DNA from: Microbacterium sp. CPCC 204701
GTDB taxonomy: Bacteria > Actinomycetota > Actinomycetes > Actinomycetales > Microbacteriaceae
Direction: 5' to 3'
Length of the DNA stretch: 64,000 nucleotides
NCBI RefSeq assembly: GCF_004010105.1
Contig: NZ_RRYE01000001.1
Span: 1 to 64,000 of the forward strand
Under the pieces are notes generated by a model. It was not told the DNA's origin and searched no databases. It saw only the letters and a program-made list of their open reading frames with translations. Each line of letters opens with the position of its first letter. Within the stretch, counting starts at the first letter, position 1. Made by a program: the position numbers and the translations under genes. This document shows positions 44,166 through 52,681 of the stretch, piece by piece.

Positions 44166-44690
44166 GGGATCCTCATACGAGTCGTCACGAGACAAGTGCT
44201 GGGGCGGCGTAACGGCTTGATCTCGAAGTCAAGAGTGTCGCATGCGGATGGGGTAGGAAGTGAGCGTGTTGTCGATTGAGCCTCGGCGGGTGGTGAGCAT
44301 TGCGGCGGTCGGACTGGCAATGTTCTGCGTGATGGGATGTGCCTCACAGTCCTCGGGAGCGTGTGTCGCTCCAGAGGCGACCGCGTCACCGGCGACCGGC
44401 GCACCGGCTCAGTCCATAACCATCGATGGGCGGTACTGGCAGCCGTGCAATGACACCAATCACTCCACAGAAAGCCCCTGGCCCAGCGCATCGATCGAAT
44501 GGGCCCAGTCGGACGAAGCGGTCCCAGTTCGAACCATCCCTATCGAGGACGGTGCATTCAGCGGCGACGTTGAGATCCCTGCGGCAGCGGTGCCTGGCGA
44601 TGCGGTGTTGCGAATCAGTGCCGGATACTACGAACTTGAACTGCCGATCACAGTGTCCGAACGGTGAAGCGCGCACGCTAGTCGACCGGT
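44166..44690 (+). repeat. Direct duplication, copy 2
   Basis: Second copy of the block at about 33927-34450, same orientation. The flanking sequences differ completely from those of copy 1, so the duplicated unit is limited to the lipoprotein gene and about 90 bases upstream of it. Confidence 0.9.
44260..44667 (+). CDS. Small lipoprotein (copy 2)
   Basis: 135 residues with lipobox VMGC, otherwise near-identical to the protein at 34020-34427. Differences are VMGC for VTGC, Arg for Gln in ITIDGRYW, Arg for Gly in VPVRTIP, Asp for Glu in FSGDVEI and the final Arg. Most differences are conservative, and the frame is intact, which argues against decay of either copy. Confidence 0.75.
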   Translation: MSVLSIEPRRVVSIAAVGLAMFCVMGCASQSSGACVAPEATASPATGAPAQSITIDGRYWQPCNDTNHSTESPWPSASIEWAQSDEAVPVRTIPIEDGAFSGDVEIPAAAVPGDAVLRISAGYYELELPITVSER

Positions 44691-44723
44691 GAGCGGACAG
44701 GTGAGCTTCCGGTGGCCAATCAG

Positions 44724-44876
44724 TCATGGAGACTCGACAGTGAGCCTGTCGGGTTTGCCGTGCTCGTCGAAGCCGAACGCTCCTTGGCGGCTGCGGTAGG
44801 AACACAAGAGTAGGCGCGCCGGGGCGGCACGCTCGGCATCCTGGCACGCACGATGATGACGTACGAAGCCGTTCAC
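44724..44876 (-). CDS. Possible very small hypothetical protein
   Basis: A 50-codon minus-strand frame starting at GTG 44874-44876 (VNGFVRHHRACQDAERAAPA, then SRQGAFGFDEHGKPDRLTVE). The sequence reads more like protein than the other frames and the open frame extends about 15 codons upstream without a start. It could be the 3' end of a truncated gene. Confidence 0.25.
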   Translation of the reverse strand: MNGFVRHHRACQDAERAAPARLLLCSYRSRQGAFGFDEHGKPDRLTVESP

Positions 44877-44991
44877 GCGCTGGATGACGTAGGCCTCACT
44901 GGTCGTCGCGACAACTGCTCATCCTGCACCAACAGTCCAACATCGACCACCCCCTTCCTCGCAGGACTGCCGCGCAACTACCTTGTGCCGC

Positions 44992-45243
44992 ATGGCGAAC
45001 AATGACGAGGACCGGTACGTAGTCCCCAACAGAGAACGCGGCGGCTGGGACGTCGTCAAAGAAGACCACCAGCGCGCATCTGCTCACTTCTCCACCCAAG
45101 CGGAGGCAATTGCCCGGGCGCGGGAGATCGTCGAGAACTCCGGAGGCGGCCGCGGCGACGTGCGCATCCAGGGCAGAGATGGACAGTTCCGCGACTCCGA
45201 CTCGGGCATCAAGAACGAGACGAAGGCGAAGGATCGCCGCTGA
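44992..45243 (+). CDS. DUF2188 family protein
   Basis: 83 residues (MANNDEDRYVVPNRERGGWD, then AHFSTQAEAIARAREIVENS and GDVRIQGRDGQFRDSDSG). This is the compact DUF2188 fold of small bacterial proteins with unknown role. Directly upstream of the DNA ligase gene with the ligase frame opening at its stop, so the two form a unit. Confidence 0.8.
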   Translation: MANNDEDRYVVPNRERGGWDVVKEDHQRASAHFSTQAEAIARAREIVENSGGGRGDVRIQGRDGQFRDSDSGIKNETKAKDRR

Positions 45244-45257
45244 TCCCTCTCCCGCCA

Positions 45258-46223
45258 GTGCTCGCGCTGGCACGATCGCGCGACACAATCCCAGGTGCGG
45301 ACGCGCTGCCTGGAGGGTCAAGGTACGAACCCAAGTGGGACGGCTACCGAGCAGCAATCGCCCGCACGGACGCCGCCCACATTTGGTCGCGCCGTGGCAC
45401 GGACATGACGGCCGCGTTCCCAGAGCTCGCGGCCAGCATCCTGATGCTGCCTCCGGGCACCGCGCTCGACGGTGAGATCGTGGCCTGGGTGAACGGGCGA
45501 TTGGACTTCGACGCATTGCAGCAGCGGCTGAGCGCCGGAGCGAAACGTCGCGCCGCCCTGGTCCGGGAGCTGCCCGCGTCCCTCGTCCTGTTCGACCTTC
45601 TGACTATCGACGGCCGGGACATCCGCCAGGAGCCCTTCGACCGCCGCCGGCAGCTGCTCGAAGAGCTCGCCAGAAATTGGCAGCCGCCACTCGAGCTGTC
45701 TCCCATGACCGACGACGAGGCGGTCGCGTCGGACTGGTTCGAGGACATGAGCGCCGCGGGTATCGAGGGTCTCATCGTCAAAGGAGCCAGTCAGCCGTAC
45801 GTGCGCGGCGAGCGGATCTGGATCAAGGTCAAGCACCGCCGAACCCTCGACGTCGTCGTCGGCGCCGTCATCGGGCCGATGCGGCAGCCGGAGGCGGTCG
45901 TCGTCGGCTTTCCGGATGACGATGAACTCAGAATCGTGGGGCGGTCCACTCCGCTCAAACCGGCCGTGGCTCGTGCACTCGGATCGTTGCTCCGCGCTCC
46001 GGGCGGCACCCACCCGTGGCCCGAGGTCGTCTCGCCCGGCGCGGTTGACCGATTCAACGCCGGCCGAGACCCGGTCCAGCTCACGCTGGTACATCCGACC
46101 ATGGCTGAGGTCTCCGCAGATGTCGCCCTCACGCGAGGCGCATTCCGGCATGGCGTTCGCTACCTCAGGCTGAGGCCGGATCTCGACGTGCCCGTCAGCT
46201 GGCTCCCGCAGGTCTCCCGCTGA
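45258..46223 (+). CDS. ATP-dependent DNA ligase (LigC/LigD-ligase type)
   Basis: 321 residues. The adenylation lysine is in EPKWDGYRA (Lys26), followed by ALDGEIVAW (motif III region), GIEGLIVKGASQPY (motif IV) and WIKVKHRR (motif V), with an OB-fold C-terminus. It has no polymerase or nuclease domain, as in LigC. GTG 45258 is the listed start, although residues just upstream (LIPLPP) also resemble family N-termini and could be included by an unusual start. Likely joins nicks during element replication or repair. Confidence 0.88.
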   Translation: MLALARSRDTIPGADALPGGSRYEPKWDGYRAAIARTDAAHIWSRRGTDMTAAFPELAASILMLPPGTALDGEIVAWVNGRLDFDALQQRLSAGAKRRAALVRELPASLVLFDLLTIDGRDIRQEPFDRRRQLLEELARNWQPPLELSPMTDDEAVASDWFEDMSAAGIEGLIVKGASQPYVRGERIWIKVKHRRTLDVVVGAVIGPMRQPEAVVVGFPDDDELRIVGRSTPLKPAVARALGSLLRAPGGTHPWPEVVSPGAVDRFNAGRDPVQLTLVHPTMAEVSADVALTRGAFRHGVRYLRLRPDLDVPVSWLPQVSR

Positions 46224-46276
46224 GCACTCGCCTGGAAAGTCCTGCCGTGCGGACTTCGGCGGCGTAGCCTCGACGG

Positions 46277-46408
46277 ATGGACCCCGTCGAGGATGTCGTG
46301 CAGCCCACTTGCCCGAACTGCGGGACGGTTCTCCACGACGCCGGTCACGGGTTGTGGTGCCGCGGGTGCAGGCTCGTCTATCTCCCTAACGTCGACGCGC
46401 CCGCGTAA
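46277..46408 (+). CDS. Small zinc-ribbon protein
   Basis: 43 residues (MDPVEDVVQPTCPNCGTVLH, then GHGLWCRGCRLVYLPN). Two CxxC pairs, CPNC and CRGC, 16 residues apart, define a zinc ribbon. ATG 46277 to TAA 46406-46408. It lies 53 bases after the ligase stop. Small ribbon proteins of this kind are common in actinobacterial accessory DNA; role unknown. Confidence 0.6.
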   Translation: MDPVEDVVQPTCPNCGTVLHDAGHGLWCRGCRLVYLPNVDAPA

Positions 46409-46501
46409 TCCCGAGGCGCGCTCGCTCGGGTCTGAGGGCCGTCGACGACGCCGGCGCCAACCCGTTCCGGCCTCTTCGGGTTCTCATGCGAGAATCCCTG
46501 T

Positions 46502-46780
46502 GTGGTGCGCGATGTGTCTGTTGACCTGCATGTTCTGCAGGAATCCGGACGTGCCGTGCTCGACGCGGCGACCTCACTTTCAGCGACTGGCGAGCCGGGG
46601 CCTGTAAGCGAAGCGGCGGTCGGCTCGGCCGAGGTGGCGGCTGTTCTCGCGCAGGTCAGCCTCGAACAGGCGACACGCGCCGAGACCGCGGCGACGACCC
46701 TTGGTGTTGCCGGGCGCAAGCCCGGTGGTGCCGCGCATGCCGTGGATGCGCTCGACCGCGGCATCGTTGGTGCCGTCTAG
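46502..46780 (+). CDS. Small helical protein upstream of WXG/DUF1023 protein
   Basis: 92 residues, Ala/Val-rich and helical (VDLHVLQESGRAVLDAATSL, VGSAEVAAVLAQVSLEQATR). The stop shares a base with the next start (TAGTG). Size and position fit an ESX/WXG100-like partner or chaperone for the following protein, but no WXG motif is present. Inferred. Confidence 0.65.
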   Translation: MVRDVSVDLHVLQESGRAVLDAATSLSATGEPGPVSEAAVGSAEVAAVLAQVSLEQATRAETAATTLGVAGRKPGGAAHAVDALDRGIVGAV

Positions 46781-48561
46781 TGGCTGACCTGAAGGACCCC
46801 GGCGCCGGCGACCCGTGGACGCTTCGCGCGGCGGGCTGGGAGCGGCAGTTCAAGGCTGCCGCCGTCACTGCGATGTCCACGAGCGTCGTGTCCGCTGCGT
46901 CGGCAGCGTCCGGCGCGTCGTGGACCGGTCAGGCGCAGGTCGCCTTCCAGGCGTCGGTGGACGTTGTCGTCCCGGACCTCACCTCGCTCGCTGAGTCTCT
47001 CGCGGCCACTGGCGCGGCACTCGTTGTGTACGCCGACGGTGTCGCACGCATCAAAGACAAGCAGGAAGCCCTCGAGCGCCGTCGGGCGCGGCTGCAGGAT
47101 GAATACGACGAACTCGAGGCCGCGTGGCGGCGGGCAAGCGCTGCTGCCGATGGCCACTACGTCACGAATGAAGAGCAAGCCCACCGCGCGGACGAGCTCA
47201 GCGACGAGCTCCATGTCGTGGGCGGCTACCTGGACGCGGTCCGAGAGGATTGGGGCGCGCTCGTTCGCGAACGGGAGGCGCTGGATGACGCGTTCATCGC
47301 GGCACTGACGACCCGAGCCGTGCGGGGCGCGCTTTACGACTTCGTCCAGGACCGCGACTGCCTGACCGCCGCAGAGATGCTGCTCGCGCTTTCGACCCTG
47401 TCGGCTGCCGACATGAAGGCACTGGCTGCGGCGCACCCGGAGCTGTTGGAACAGGTCCTTCGCGAATCGACACCAGAGCAAGTCGCGGCATGGTGGGGAG
47501 AGCTTCCTGGCGGTCAGCAGCAATCGCTCATCGCGAACTTGCCCGGCCTGGTCGGCGCGCTCGGCGGTGTTCCTGCTCTCGCTCGTGTCGCAGCCAACAA
47601 GCTGGTCGCGGCCGAGCGTTTGAAGACGTTGCGTTCATCTCTTCGTGCTCTCAGGGAGCGCGGGGTTGGCGACTACGACACGAACCAGCCGTATGCAGCC
47701 GAGTCGGCAGTGGCAAACTACCTCGAGAAGGTCCAGGCTCTGGAGGCCGAGGTGGGGTTCCTCGAGCGAGTCGCATCAGGTGATGCGCAGCTGTATCTCT
47801 ACGACCCCGCGGGTAGTCGAATCATCGAGATGTTCGGCAATCCAGACACGGCGAACGTTGTCATGTCGTTCCTGCCGGGGACGAACACGACCATGGAGTC
47901 GTTTTACGACTCTAAAGGCATAACCGCGTTCACGCGTATGCAAGTCGAAACCCCCCTAGGCGGAACGAACGTGGCGGGTCTCGTCGTCATGCTGGGTCCG
48001 TTTCCCAACATCGAGGACCTCTGGTCCGAGGGCCCGCAGCACAACTGGTATGCCGACGTCCTCGGCCGTCGCTATGCCGGGTTTAGCCGTGAACTCGGCG
48101 TCATCACTGGGGACAAGCCGGTCGTGTCGGTCGAGCACAGCTTCGGCTCGGCGGTCGGCGGCGTCGCCGAGACGACGGGAGCCCACTTCGACGCGCGATA
48201 CATGCTCGCGGGCATCGGCATGCGAGCGGGCTGGGAACGTCAGGATGGCACGGCCTACTACGCCGCGCAGGGGCCAGGCGACGTGAACCGGTATCTTGAC
48301 GGCATGGAGCTGAACGGCCTGGGCTACGCCGTGACCCCGAGCGAGGCGAACGGCGTCGACGAGCGGCCGTCCGGCTATGGCGTGCCGGACGTGTGGCCAC
48401 ACGCGCTCTTCGGCCCCGGTCCGGTCCTCGTCGAGATGGGCTCCGAGGCTCTCGTGCAGCACAACGACATCCTCAGCGACGACCCTAAGGTGAACGAAGT
48501 AGTTCAGGCTGACGTGCGCCTCGTCTTGCGGGACGTGGCCATCAAAGAAGACACGCGATGA
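46780..48561 (+). CDS. WXG-like and DUF1023 alpha/beta-hydrolase protein
   Basis: 593 residues. The N-terminus has a WXG-type turn (ASWTGQAQVAFQ, Trp48-Gly50) between helices, followed by a long coiled coil (about 85-175). AWWGELPGGQQQSLIANLPG and LGGVPALARVAANK are the conserved DUF1023 lead-in. An alpha/beta-hydrolase domain follows, with FLPGTNT and nucleophile SVEHSFGS (Ser454). Proteins of this layout are linked to type VII-like secretion in Actinobacteria and may be exported esterases. It overlaps a downstream lipoprotein gene by ATGA. Confidence 0.85.
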   Translation: MADLKDPGAGDPWTLRAAGWERQFKAAAVTAMSTSVVSAASAASGASWTGQAQVAFQASVDVVVPDLTSLAESLAATGAALVVYADGVARIKDKQEALERRRARLQDEYDELEAAWRRASAAADGHYVTNEEQAHRADELSDELHVVGGYLDAVREDWGALVREREALDDAFIAALTTRAVRGALYDFVQDRDCLTAAEMLLALSTLSAADMKALAAAHPELLEQVLRESTPEQVAAWWGELPGGQQQSLIANLPGLVGALGGVPALARVAANKLVAAERLKTLRSSLRALRERGVGDYDTNQPYAAESAVANYLEKVQALEAEVGFLERVASGDAQLYLYDPAGSRIIEMFGNPDTANVVMSFLPGTNTTMESFYDSKGITAFTRMQVETPLGGTNVAGLVVMLGPFPNIEDLWSEGPQHNWYADVLGRRYAGFSRELGVITGDKPVVSVEHSFGSAVGGVAETTGAHFDARYMLAGIGMRAGWERQDGTAYYAAQGPGDVNRYLDGMELNGLGYAVTPSEANGVDERPSGYGVPDVWPHALFGPGPVLVEMGSEALVQHNDILSDDPKVNEVVQADVRLVLRDVAIKEDTR

Positions 48562-49037
48562 AGCGGGCACTGACCGCCGTCGTCGCAATCGCCCTTGTAG
48601 TAACGCTATCGGCGTGCATGGGCACGCCCGCCCCCACCTACGACGAAGTGCACGACGAGGCTGTCGACGCAATGAAGCGAATCGCTGACACATTGCCAGG
48701 TGGGACCGAGATCGATGATCGATCACGGGATCCCGACGCGTGCGAACTGGGAAGCGACGTGTTGCTCTCGGGCGATGGTCTCTACTTCACCGGGCACTGG
48801 GTTGCACAACCCGGAAGTGACTTCGACAGCCAGAAGTTCATCGACGAACTGCCCGACAAGCTCGGCGATGACTTCTTGGTCGATGACACTGCCGTCGATG
48901 TCAGCTTCCCGGCGGTGCGGTTACGCCCGACCAACAGCCCAGACGTTCTCATCGACGTCGCTGGCAGTACGCCGTCCGAGGAGCCCTTCATCGACATCCT
49001 CGTCATCTCGCGCTGCGGCGCTTCGCCGGCATCGTAG
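48558..49037 (+). CDS. Lipoprotein coupled to DUF1023 hydrolase
   Basis: 159 residues with lipobox LSAC (MKRALTAVVAIALVVTLSAC). The mature part (EAVDAMKRIADTLPGGTEID, FDSQKFIDELPDKLGDDFLV) is a small alpha/beta domain. Start overlaps the hydrolase stop by ATGA. The pairing of a putatively exported hydrolase with a coupled surface lipoprotein is the expected layout of an effector-immunity pair, though this is inference. Confidence 0.8.
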   Translation: MKRALTAVVAIALVVTLSACMGTPAPTYDEVHDEAVDAMKRIADTLPGGTEIDDRSRDPDACELGSDVLLSGDGLYFTGHWVAQPGSDFDSQKFIDELPDKLGDDFLVDDTAVDVSFPAVRLRPTNSPDVLIDVAGSTPSEEPFIDILVISRCGASPAS

Positions 49038-49074
49038 GTCGGCCTCGCGGCGCCGGCGCTCACAGCGGACACGA

Positions 49075-49113
49075 GCGACCCTCCCGCGCGTGTGTCTCGT
49101 CCGGGAGGGTCGC
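49075..49113 (+). terminator. Strong hairpin after the DUF1023/lipoprotein operon
   Basis: Perfect 12-base arms GCGACCCTCCCG (49075-49086) and CGGGAGGGTCGC (49102-49113) with a 15-base loop, 38 bases after the lipoprotein stop. No T-tract follows, as is usual in high-GC Actinobacteria. Confidence 0.65.
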
Positions 49114-49248
49114 CCAGCGAGCGTACACCGCTGCATCGCGAGGGATAGATTCCCCCGGTCCCAGCGCAAACGAACCCGTCAGGTCCGCGGAAACACGGGC
49201 GAGTCTTCCACGGGCGGGAGCGACGCGGGGCGATATGCGTAAAGAATC

Positions 49249-49725
49249 TTGCGCGGACCTTACGCAGGAAGGGCCGATCCGACACGAGAGCCGCTAGATC
49301 CAATCCTTACTGCGTGCCTTGACGACGAGACGTCGTATCGCTTGCTTGAAGCGGCGGGCGCTTCGACGAGCGATCTTCTCCGATCCCGAGGACAGCTCCC
49401 TACTGTGAGTCAGGAGCAGATTCGTCTCCACTTCGTCTTTCGTGAACCACCGAGCGACTGGCGTCAGGCACGAGATCCGAATTCCTGGAGCGACGCCTTC
49501 CTAGTGAGCTTCGCCATGATCGGGAAGCTGGCTGCAGTGGCGTGGAACAACGCACATGCCCTTGGGGAGTCGCTGGACGAATACACGCCCGAGGTCGTCG
49601 TGCAAGTGGCGGCCGCATCACTCGGGTGGGGCAGCGTTGACAACGAGGCACTGGCGAACGTTTCCGAGCCCCACCGCTCCGCAATCGTATCCATCCTGTC
49701 AGCGGACTGGCCCACTCGCACATAG
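49249..49725 (+). CDS. Hypothetical protein
   Basis: 158 residues (ILTACLDDETSYRLLEAAGA, IRLHFVFREPPSDWRQARDP, EYTPEVVVQVAAASLGWGSV). The body looks globular. The first 15 residues are doubtful and the true start may be internal. No family recognised. Confidence 0.5.
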   Translation: MRGPYAGRADPTREPLDPILTACLDDETSYRLLEAAGASTSDLLRSRGQLPTVSQEQIRLHFVFREPPSDWRQARDPNSWSDAFLVSFAMIGKLAAVAWNNAHALGESLDEYTPEVVVQVAAASLGWGSVDNEALANVSEPHRSAIVSILSADWPTRT

Positions 49726-50581
49726 CATCACCTGGTACCCGGGATGACATCCGAGCTTCTGCCGCCTTTCACGAATCACGTGCAACGCAGGGTGTGAATT
49801 TCCAACTTCGGCATGTGGACGCACGCCATTGTGCCCGTTCGGCTCCATACCCGAGTAGGGATGGCCTTCCGGTCGATTGCGTCGCGGGTCTAGGTCCCGT
49901 TGTTCTCGCCAGACACGACGCGCTCGACCACCGCGCTAGGAGCGGCCGGGTGGGCATAGAACAGATTTAGTTCCCGACGACGATGTTGTCGATTGCGAAC
50001 TGTTGGCGCTGGAGGTCGATCGCGTCAGGACTGGTGGCCCCAGAGATCAACGAGCACCCCGTCGGCGACTTCCGCCACTCCAACGCCTGGACTGCCCCAG
50101 TTGGAGATCATGAGTTCACGCCCGGTCCCATCACCCTGGCCGAAACCCTCTCCGACGCCCGGGATCATGACGGCGATCGAGTAGTACTTGACCACTACAG
50201 CGGGCAGCCGGGCGTTGTAGTGCGGTTCGGCACCGAGTACCAGGACGATCTGCGCCAGGTCAATCGGCGTGCGACAGAACGCGAACTTCGAAGCGCGCGT
50301 GAGAAGCGCCGCGAACGAGGCGAGGTGGGTCGCCCTCGTCCGGGGCGAGGCCGGGTTCGCTCCGAAGTGACTGGGAAGTGTGGCTATTCCCGGGCCCCCG
50401 AGGGTCGCCGCCGCCGCTCCCGGACGAGCTACCGAGCAGCAAGCGTACGAGGCGCTACAGATGTGGCGTCAGGCATCTCACTACGCGAGGGGCAAAGATG
50501 GCCAGAAGTCGAGCGGCGCAAGCTTGAGCAGATCGTGAGCGTCTGGCATGCCACTTATCGACGTGTGTTCCTGGGGCCAAT
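49726..50581. other. Degenerate region without an intact gene
   Basis: About 850 bases in which protein-like stretches occur in different frames but none makes a full gene. On the plus strand, VPDDDVVDCELLALEVDRVR (about 49972-50031) and, in another frame, SNAWTAPVGDHEFTPGPITL with GQPGVVVRFGTEYQDDLRQV (about 50070-50270) look like pieces of one decayed gene. On the minus strand a short frame (TRDAIDRKAIPTRVW) is interrupted by a stop. Confidence 0.4.
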
Positions 50582-50764
50582 ATGGCGAAGAAGACCGGCG
50601 ACGGCTACCGGAAGGGTCAAGTGACTGACCGCTACAAGGTTTACAACGAGCGCACTGACAGGTGGGACAAGTACGACGGCGGCGCGAACTACGTGGATTC
50701 CAACGTGACCGAGGGTCCGTGGAACAGTATCGAGAAGAAAGAAGCCCGGAAGCCGCCTCGCTGA
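50582..50764 (+). CDS. Small conserved hypothetical protein
   Basis: 60 residues beginning MAKKTGDGYRKGQVTDRYKV, then YNERTDRWDKYDGGANYVDS. Short proteins with this MxKKxGDGYRKGxVxxRxxVYNxxT pattern recur across bacteria. Function unknown. ATG 50582 is the only sensible start. Confidence 0.65.
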   Translation: MAKKTGDGYRKGQVTDRYKVYNERTDRWDKYDGGANYVDSNVTEGPWNSIEKKEARKPPR

Positions 50765-50880
50765 GATCCGCTACCCACAGGTCGTGAAACGCCGGAGTAT
50801 CGCGCGGGCACCCGTGACTAAGTAAACCCAACAACACCCGCGAAGCCGATACGCCTGAGTCCCGCTACTCTCGCTTCACC

Positions 50881-51414
50881 CTAGGCGGGCAGCCAAGCGA
50901 AAACGGGTGCGTTCGGATCGTCCAGCCTGGCAAGAGCGGCAGTGATTCGCTCGCGCATCCACTCGTCGGGGGCGGCCTCGAGCAATCCCATCAAATGTTC
51001 CCGAAGCGCTCTTCGGTAGTCGCGCTCGAAGTCACGGAGTTCCGAGATTCGAGCCTCCAATTGCTGACGCTGGAACTGGGCCTCCACCAGTGCGAACTCA
51101 TGGGCGACCCGCTCCTGCGCTTCGCGAATAGTCGCTTGCTCCTGCTCGCTTGCGCGGGCTAAATCGACTTCACGCTTCACTCTCTGCCGGCTCTTCAGTC
51201 GCCACTTCTTTCCGCGGTCCTGCAGCCCAGGCTCGCGAACGTCCCCCCCGACAACATCAACCGGGGATTCCACGCGGCCCGGCCGAGCGTCAGACTCGGT
51301 GCCGAGGGCAGAAGCGGCTACACGGGTCTCGTCGGCCTCGACGGTCTCGCCGAGGTCCGACTGGTAGTCCGCCTTCAAGAGCATCAGACTATTGACGAGA
51401 TCTGATCGTTTCAT
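50881..51414 (-). CDS. Coiled-coil hypothetical protein
   Basis: 177 residues. A polar N-terminal part is followed by a long heptad-rich helix (LARASEQEQATIREAQERVA, FALVEAQFQRQQLEARISEL) and a small C-terminal helical domain. Its start overlaps the upstream membrane-protein stop by ATGA. No family recognised. Confidence 0.65.
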   Translation of the reverse strand: MKRSDLVNSLMLLKADYQSDLGETVEADETRVAASALGTESDARPGRVESPVDVVGGDVREPGLQDRGKKWRLKSRQRVKREVDLARASEQEQATIREAQERVAHEFALVEAQFQRQQLEARISELRDFERDYRRALREHLMGLLEAAPDEWMRERITAALARLDDPNAPVFAWLPA

Positions 51415-51794
51415 GAGGCACCACCTCCCAGCGCTGCAATGCAGTAGTCAATTGCGTCGACGATCATTCTACGATCCGAAACATCGAGCCAGCGAGAAGA
51501 GCGAATCGCCTGGAGCATGATCAACGCCTGCTGTATGCGCGCCTCCTCCCCGCTGTAGGCGTGATTCATGGCCAGGATCAAGCGCTCTGACAGCCGTTCG
51601 CGCTCGCTGACACGTTCGGTTTCGCGCAGGCTTTCGCTGTGGCGACTGCCTTGGTTCTTCTCCGCTGCCCGAAATCGCCAACCGTTGAACCACATCGCCA
51701 GCAACGTGCCGATGAGCGCGATTAGCGCAGCCGTCACGGCTCCGTCGAATGGCCACCAGGGTAGCCCGAAGACGTAGACCTGCTCGTCTGCCAT
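51411..51794 (-). CDS. Single-pass membrane protein
   Basis: 127 residues with one N-terminal membrane helix (AVTAALIALIGTLLAMWFNG) and a cytosolic, charged helical tail (RHSESLRETERVSERERLSE). It is coupled by ATGA to the coiled-coil protein downstream, suggesting a membrane-tethered complex. ATG 51794 is preferred to GTG 51803. No family recognised. Confidence 0.6.
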   Translation of the reverse strand: MADEQVYVFGLPWWPFDGAVTAALIALIGTLLAMWFNGWRFRAAEKNQGSRHSESLRETERVSERERLSERLILAMNHAYSGEEARIQQALIMLQAIRSSRWLDVSDRRMIVDAIDYCIAALGGGAS

Positions 51795-52115
51795 TTGTCT
51801 CACGCCGTCAGGGTAGCGGTCGCCTCAACGGAAGTCGTAGTCCGCATCGTGGCCACCATCTTCGTGGATCTCCTCGGCCCGTCAATGAGAGGCTGTCATC
51901 ATCACTGCTGTCGTCTCGGTCATCCGGCCAAGGACCGTCGATGTGGGTCCCACCTTCCATGCACCGGCAGGGCCTGTTGTCCTGGTGAAACTCACCGTTT
52001 ACTCGCGGCGTCGATGCGCTTCGGCAGCCCTGCTGCGGGGACCCCGAGTGCGGCAATCCGGGTGACTTCAATCGGCAGTTCAGGTCACGGTCAAGTCGCT
52101 CGCAGTCCGACTGGA
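51795..52115. other. Intergenic stretch, no gene seen
   Basis: About 320 bases upstream of the membrane-protein gene. Possible promoter region. No domain or notable repeat found. Confidence 0.4.
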
Positions 52116-52487
52116 TCAACGCCGCTTACCCAGGCCGGGCAGACCGCCACTACTCGATCGAACGCTCGAGAGACTTCCAAACTCGTCGTGCGCGCGGGCT
52201 CGCGCGAGTGCAGAGTCAGCCCGATCTCGGGCCGTGGCGGCGCGGCGCTCCTCCAGGTCAGCCATCCGCTGCGCGCGATCCTCAGCCGCCAACCGCCGAT
52301 TGCTCTCTGCCTTCTTCCGCGCGGCCGCCCTGCTTACGGGCTCCGTCACCGCGCCGGCGGGTTTTCCGATCGTTGGGCACTGGCTCTTTGACGCACCGTG
52401 CCTCGGTACGCGCCCCGTCGCTTCGCCGATCACGACAAGAAGACCGCACACCTTGCAGATCCGGTTGCCTGAAACTCGCCTGCCCAC
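52116..52487 (-). CDS. Small zinc-finger-like protein with basic helix
   Basis: About 123 residues from GTG 52487. The N-terminal part RRVSGNRICKVCGLLVVIGE, then VPRHGASKSQCP, has a Cys-x2-Cys ... His ... Cys pattern that could bind zinc. The rest is a charged helix (AARKKAESNRRLAAEDRAQR). No family recognised. A longer upstream extension of the frame looks non-coding. Confidence 0.5.
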   Translation of the reverse strand: MGRRVSGNRICKVCGLLVVIGEATGRVPRHGASKSQCPTIGKPAGAVTEPVSRAAARKKAESNRRLAAEDRAQRMADLEERRAATARDRADSALARARAHDEFGSLSSVRSSSGGLPGLGKRR

Positions 52488-52681
52488 GCCCGTCCGCTCG
52501 CTAGGGGCGGGTCTTGGACCGACCGCCCTATGTCTCACAGTTCTACATGCTTCCGGCGACACTGTGCCGGATGACAAGGCGTACGCGTCCCGGCTGAGCC
52601 TTTCGTGGTTTCTGCGTCTGTGCACCGTTCGCCACAACGGGCGACATGAGCGATGGAACCATCACTGTCAGGGCCACGATG

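Noticed and set aside
49983-50624. 213-codon plus-strand frame
   Set aside because: Only a middle part reads like protein; the ends are Arg-rich noise and another frame takes over at the start. Treated as a decayed region.
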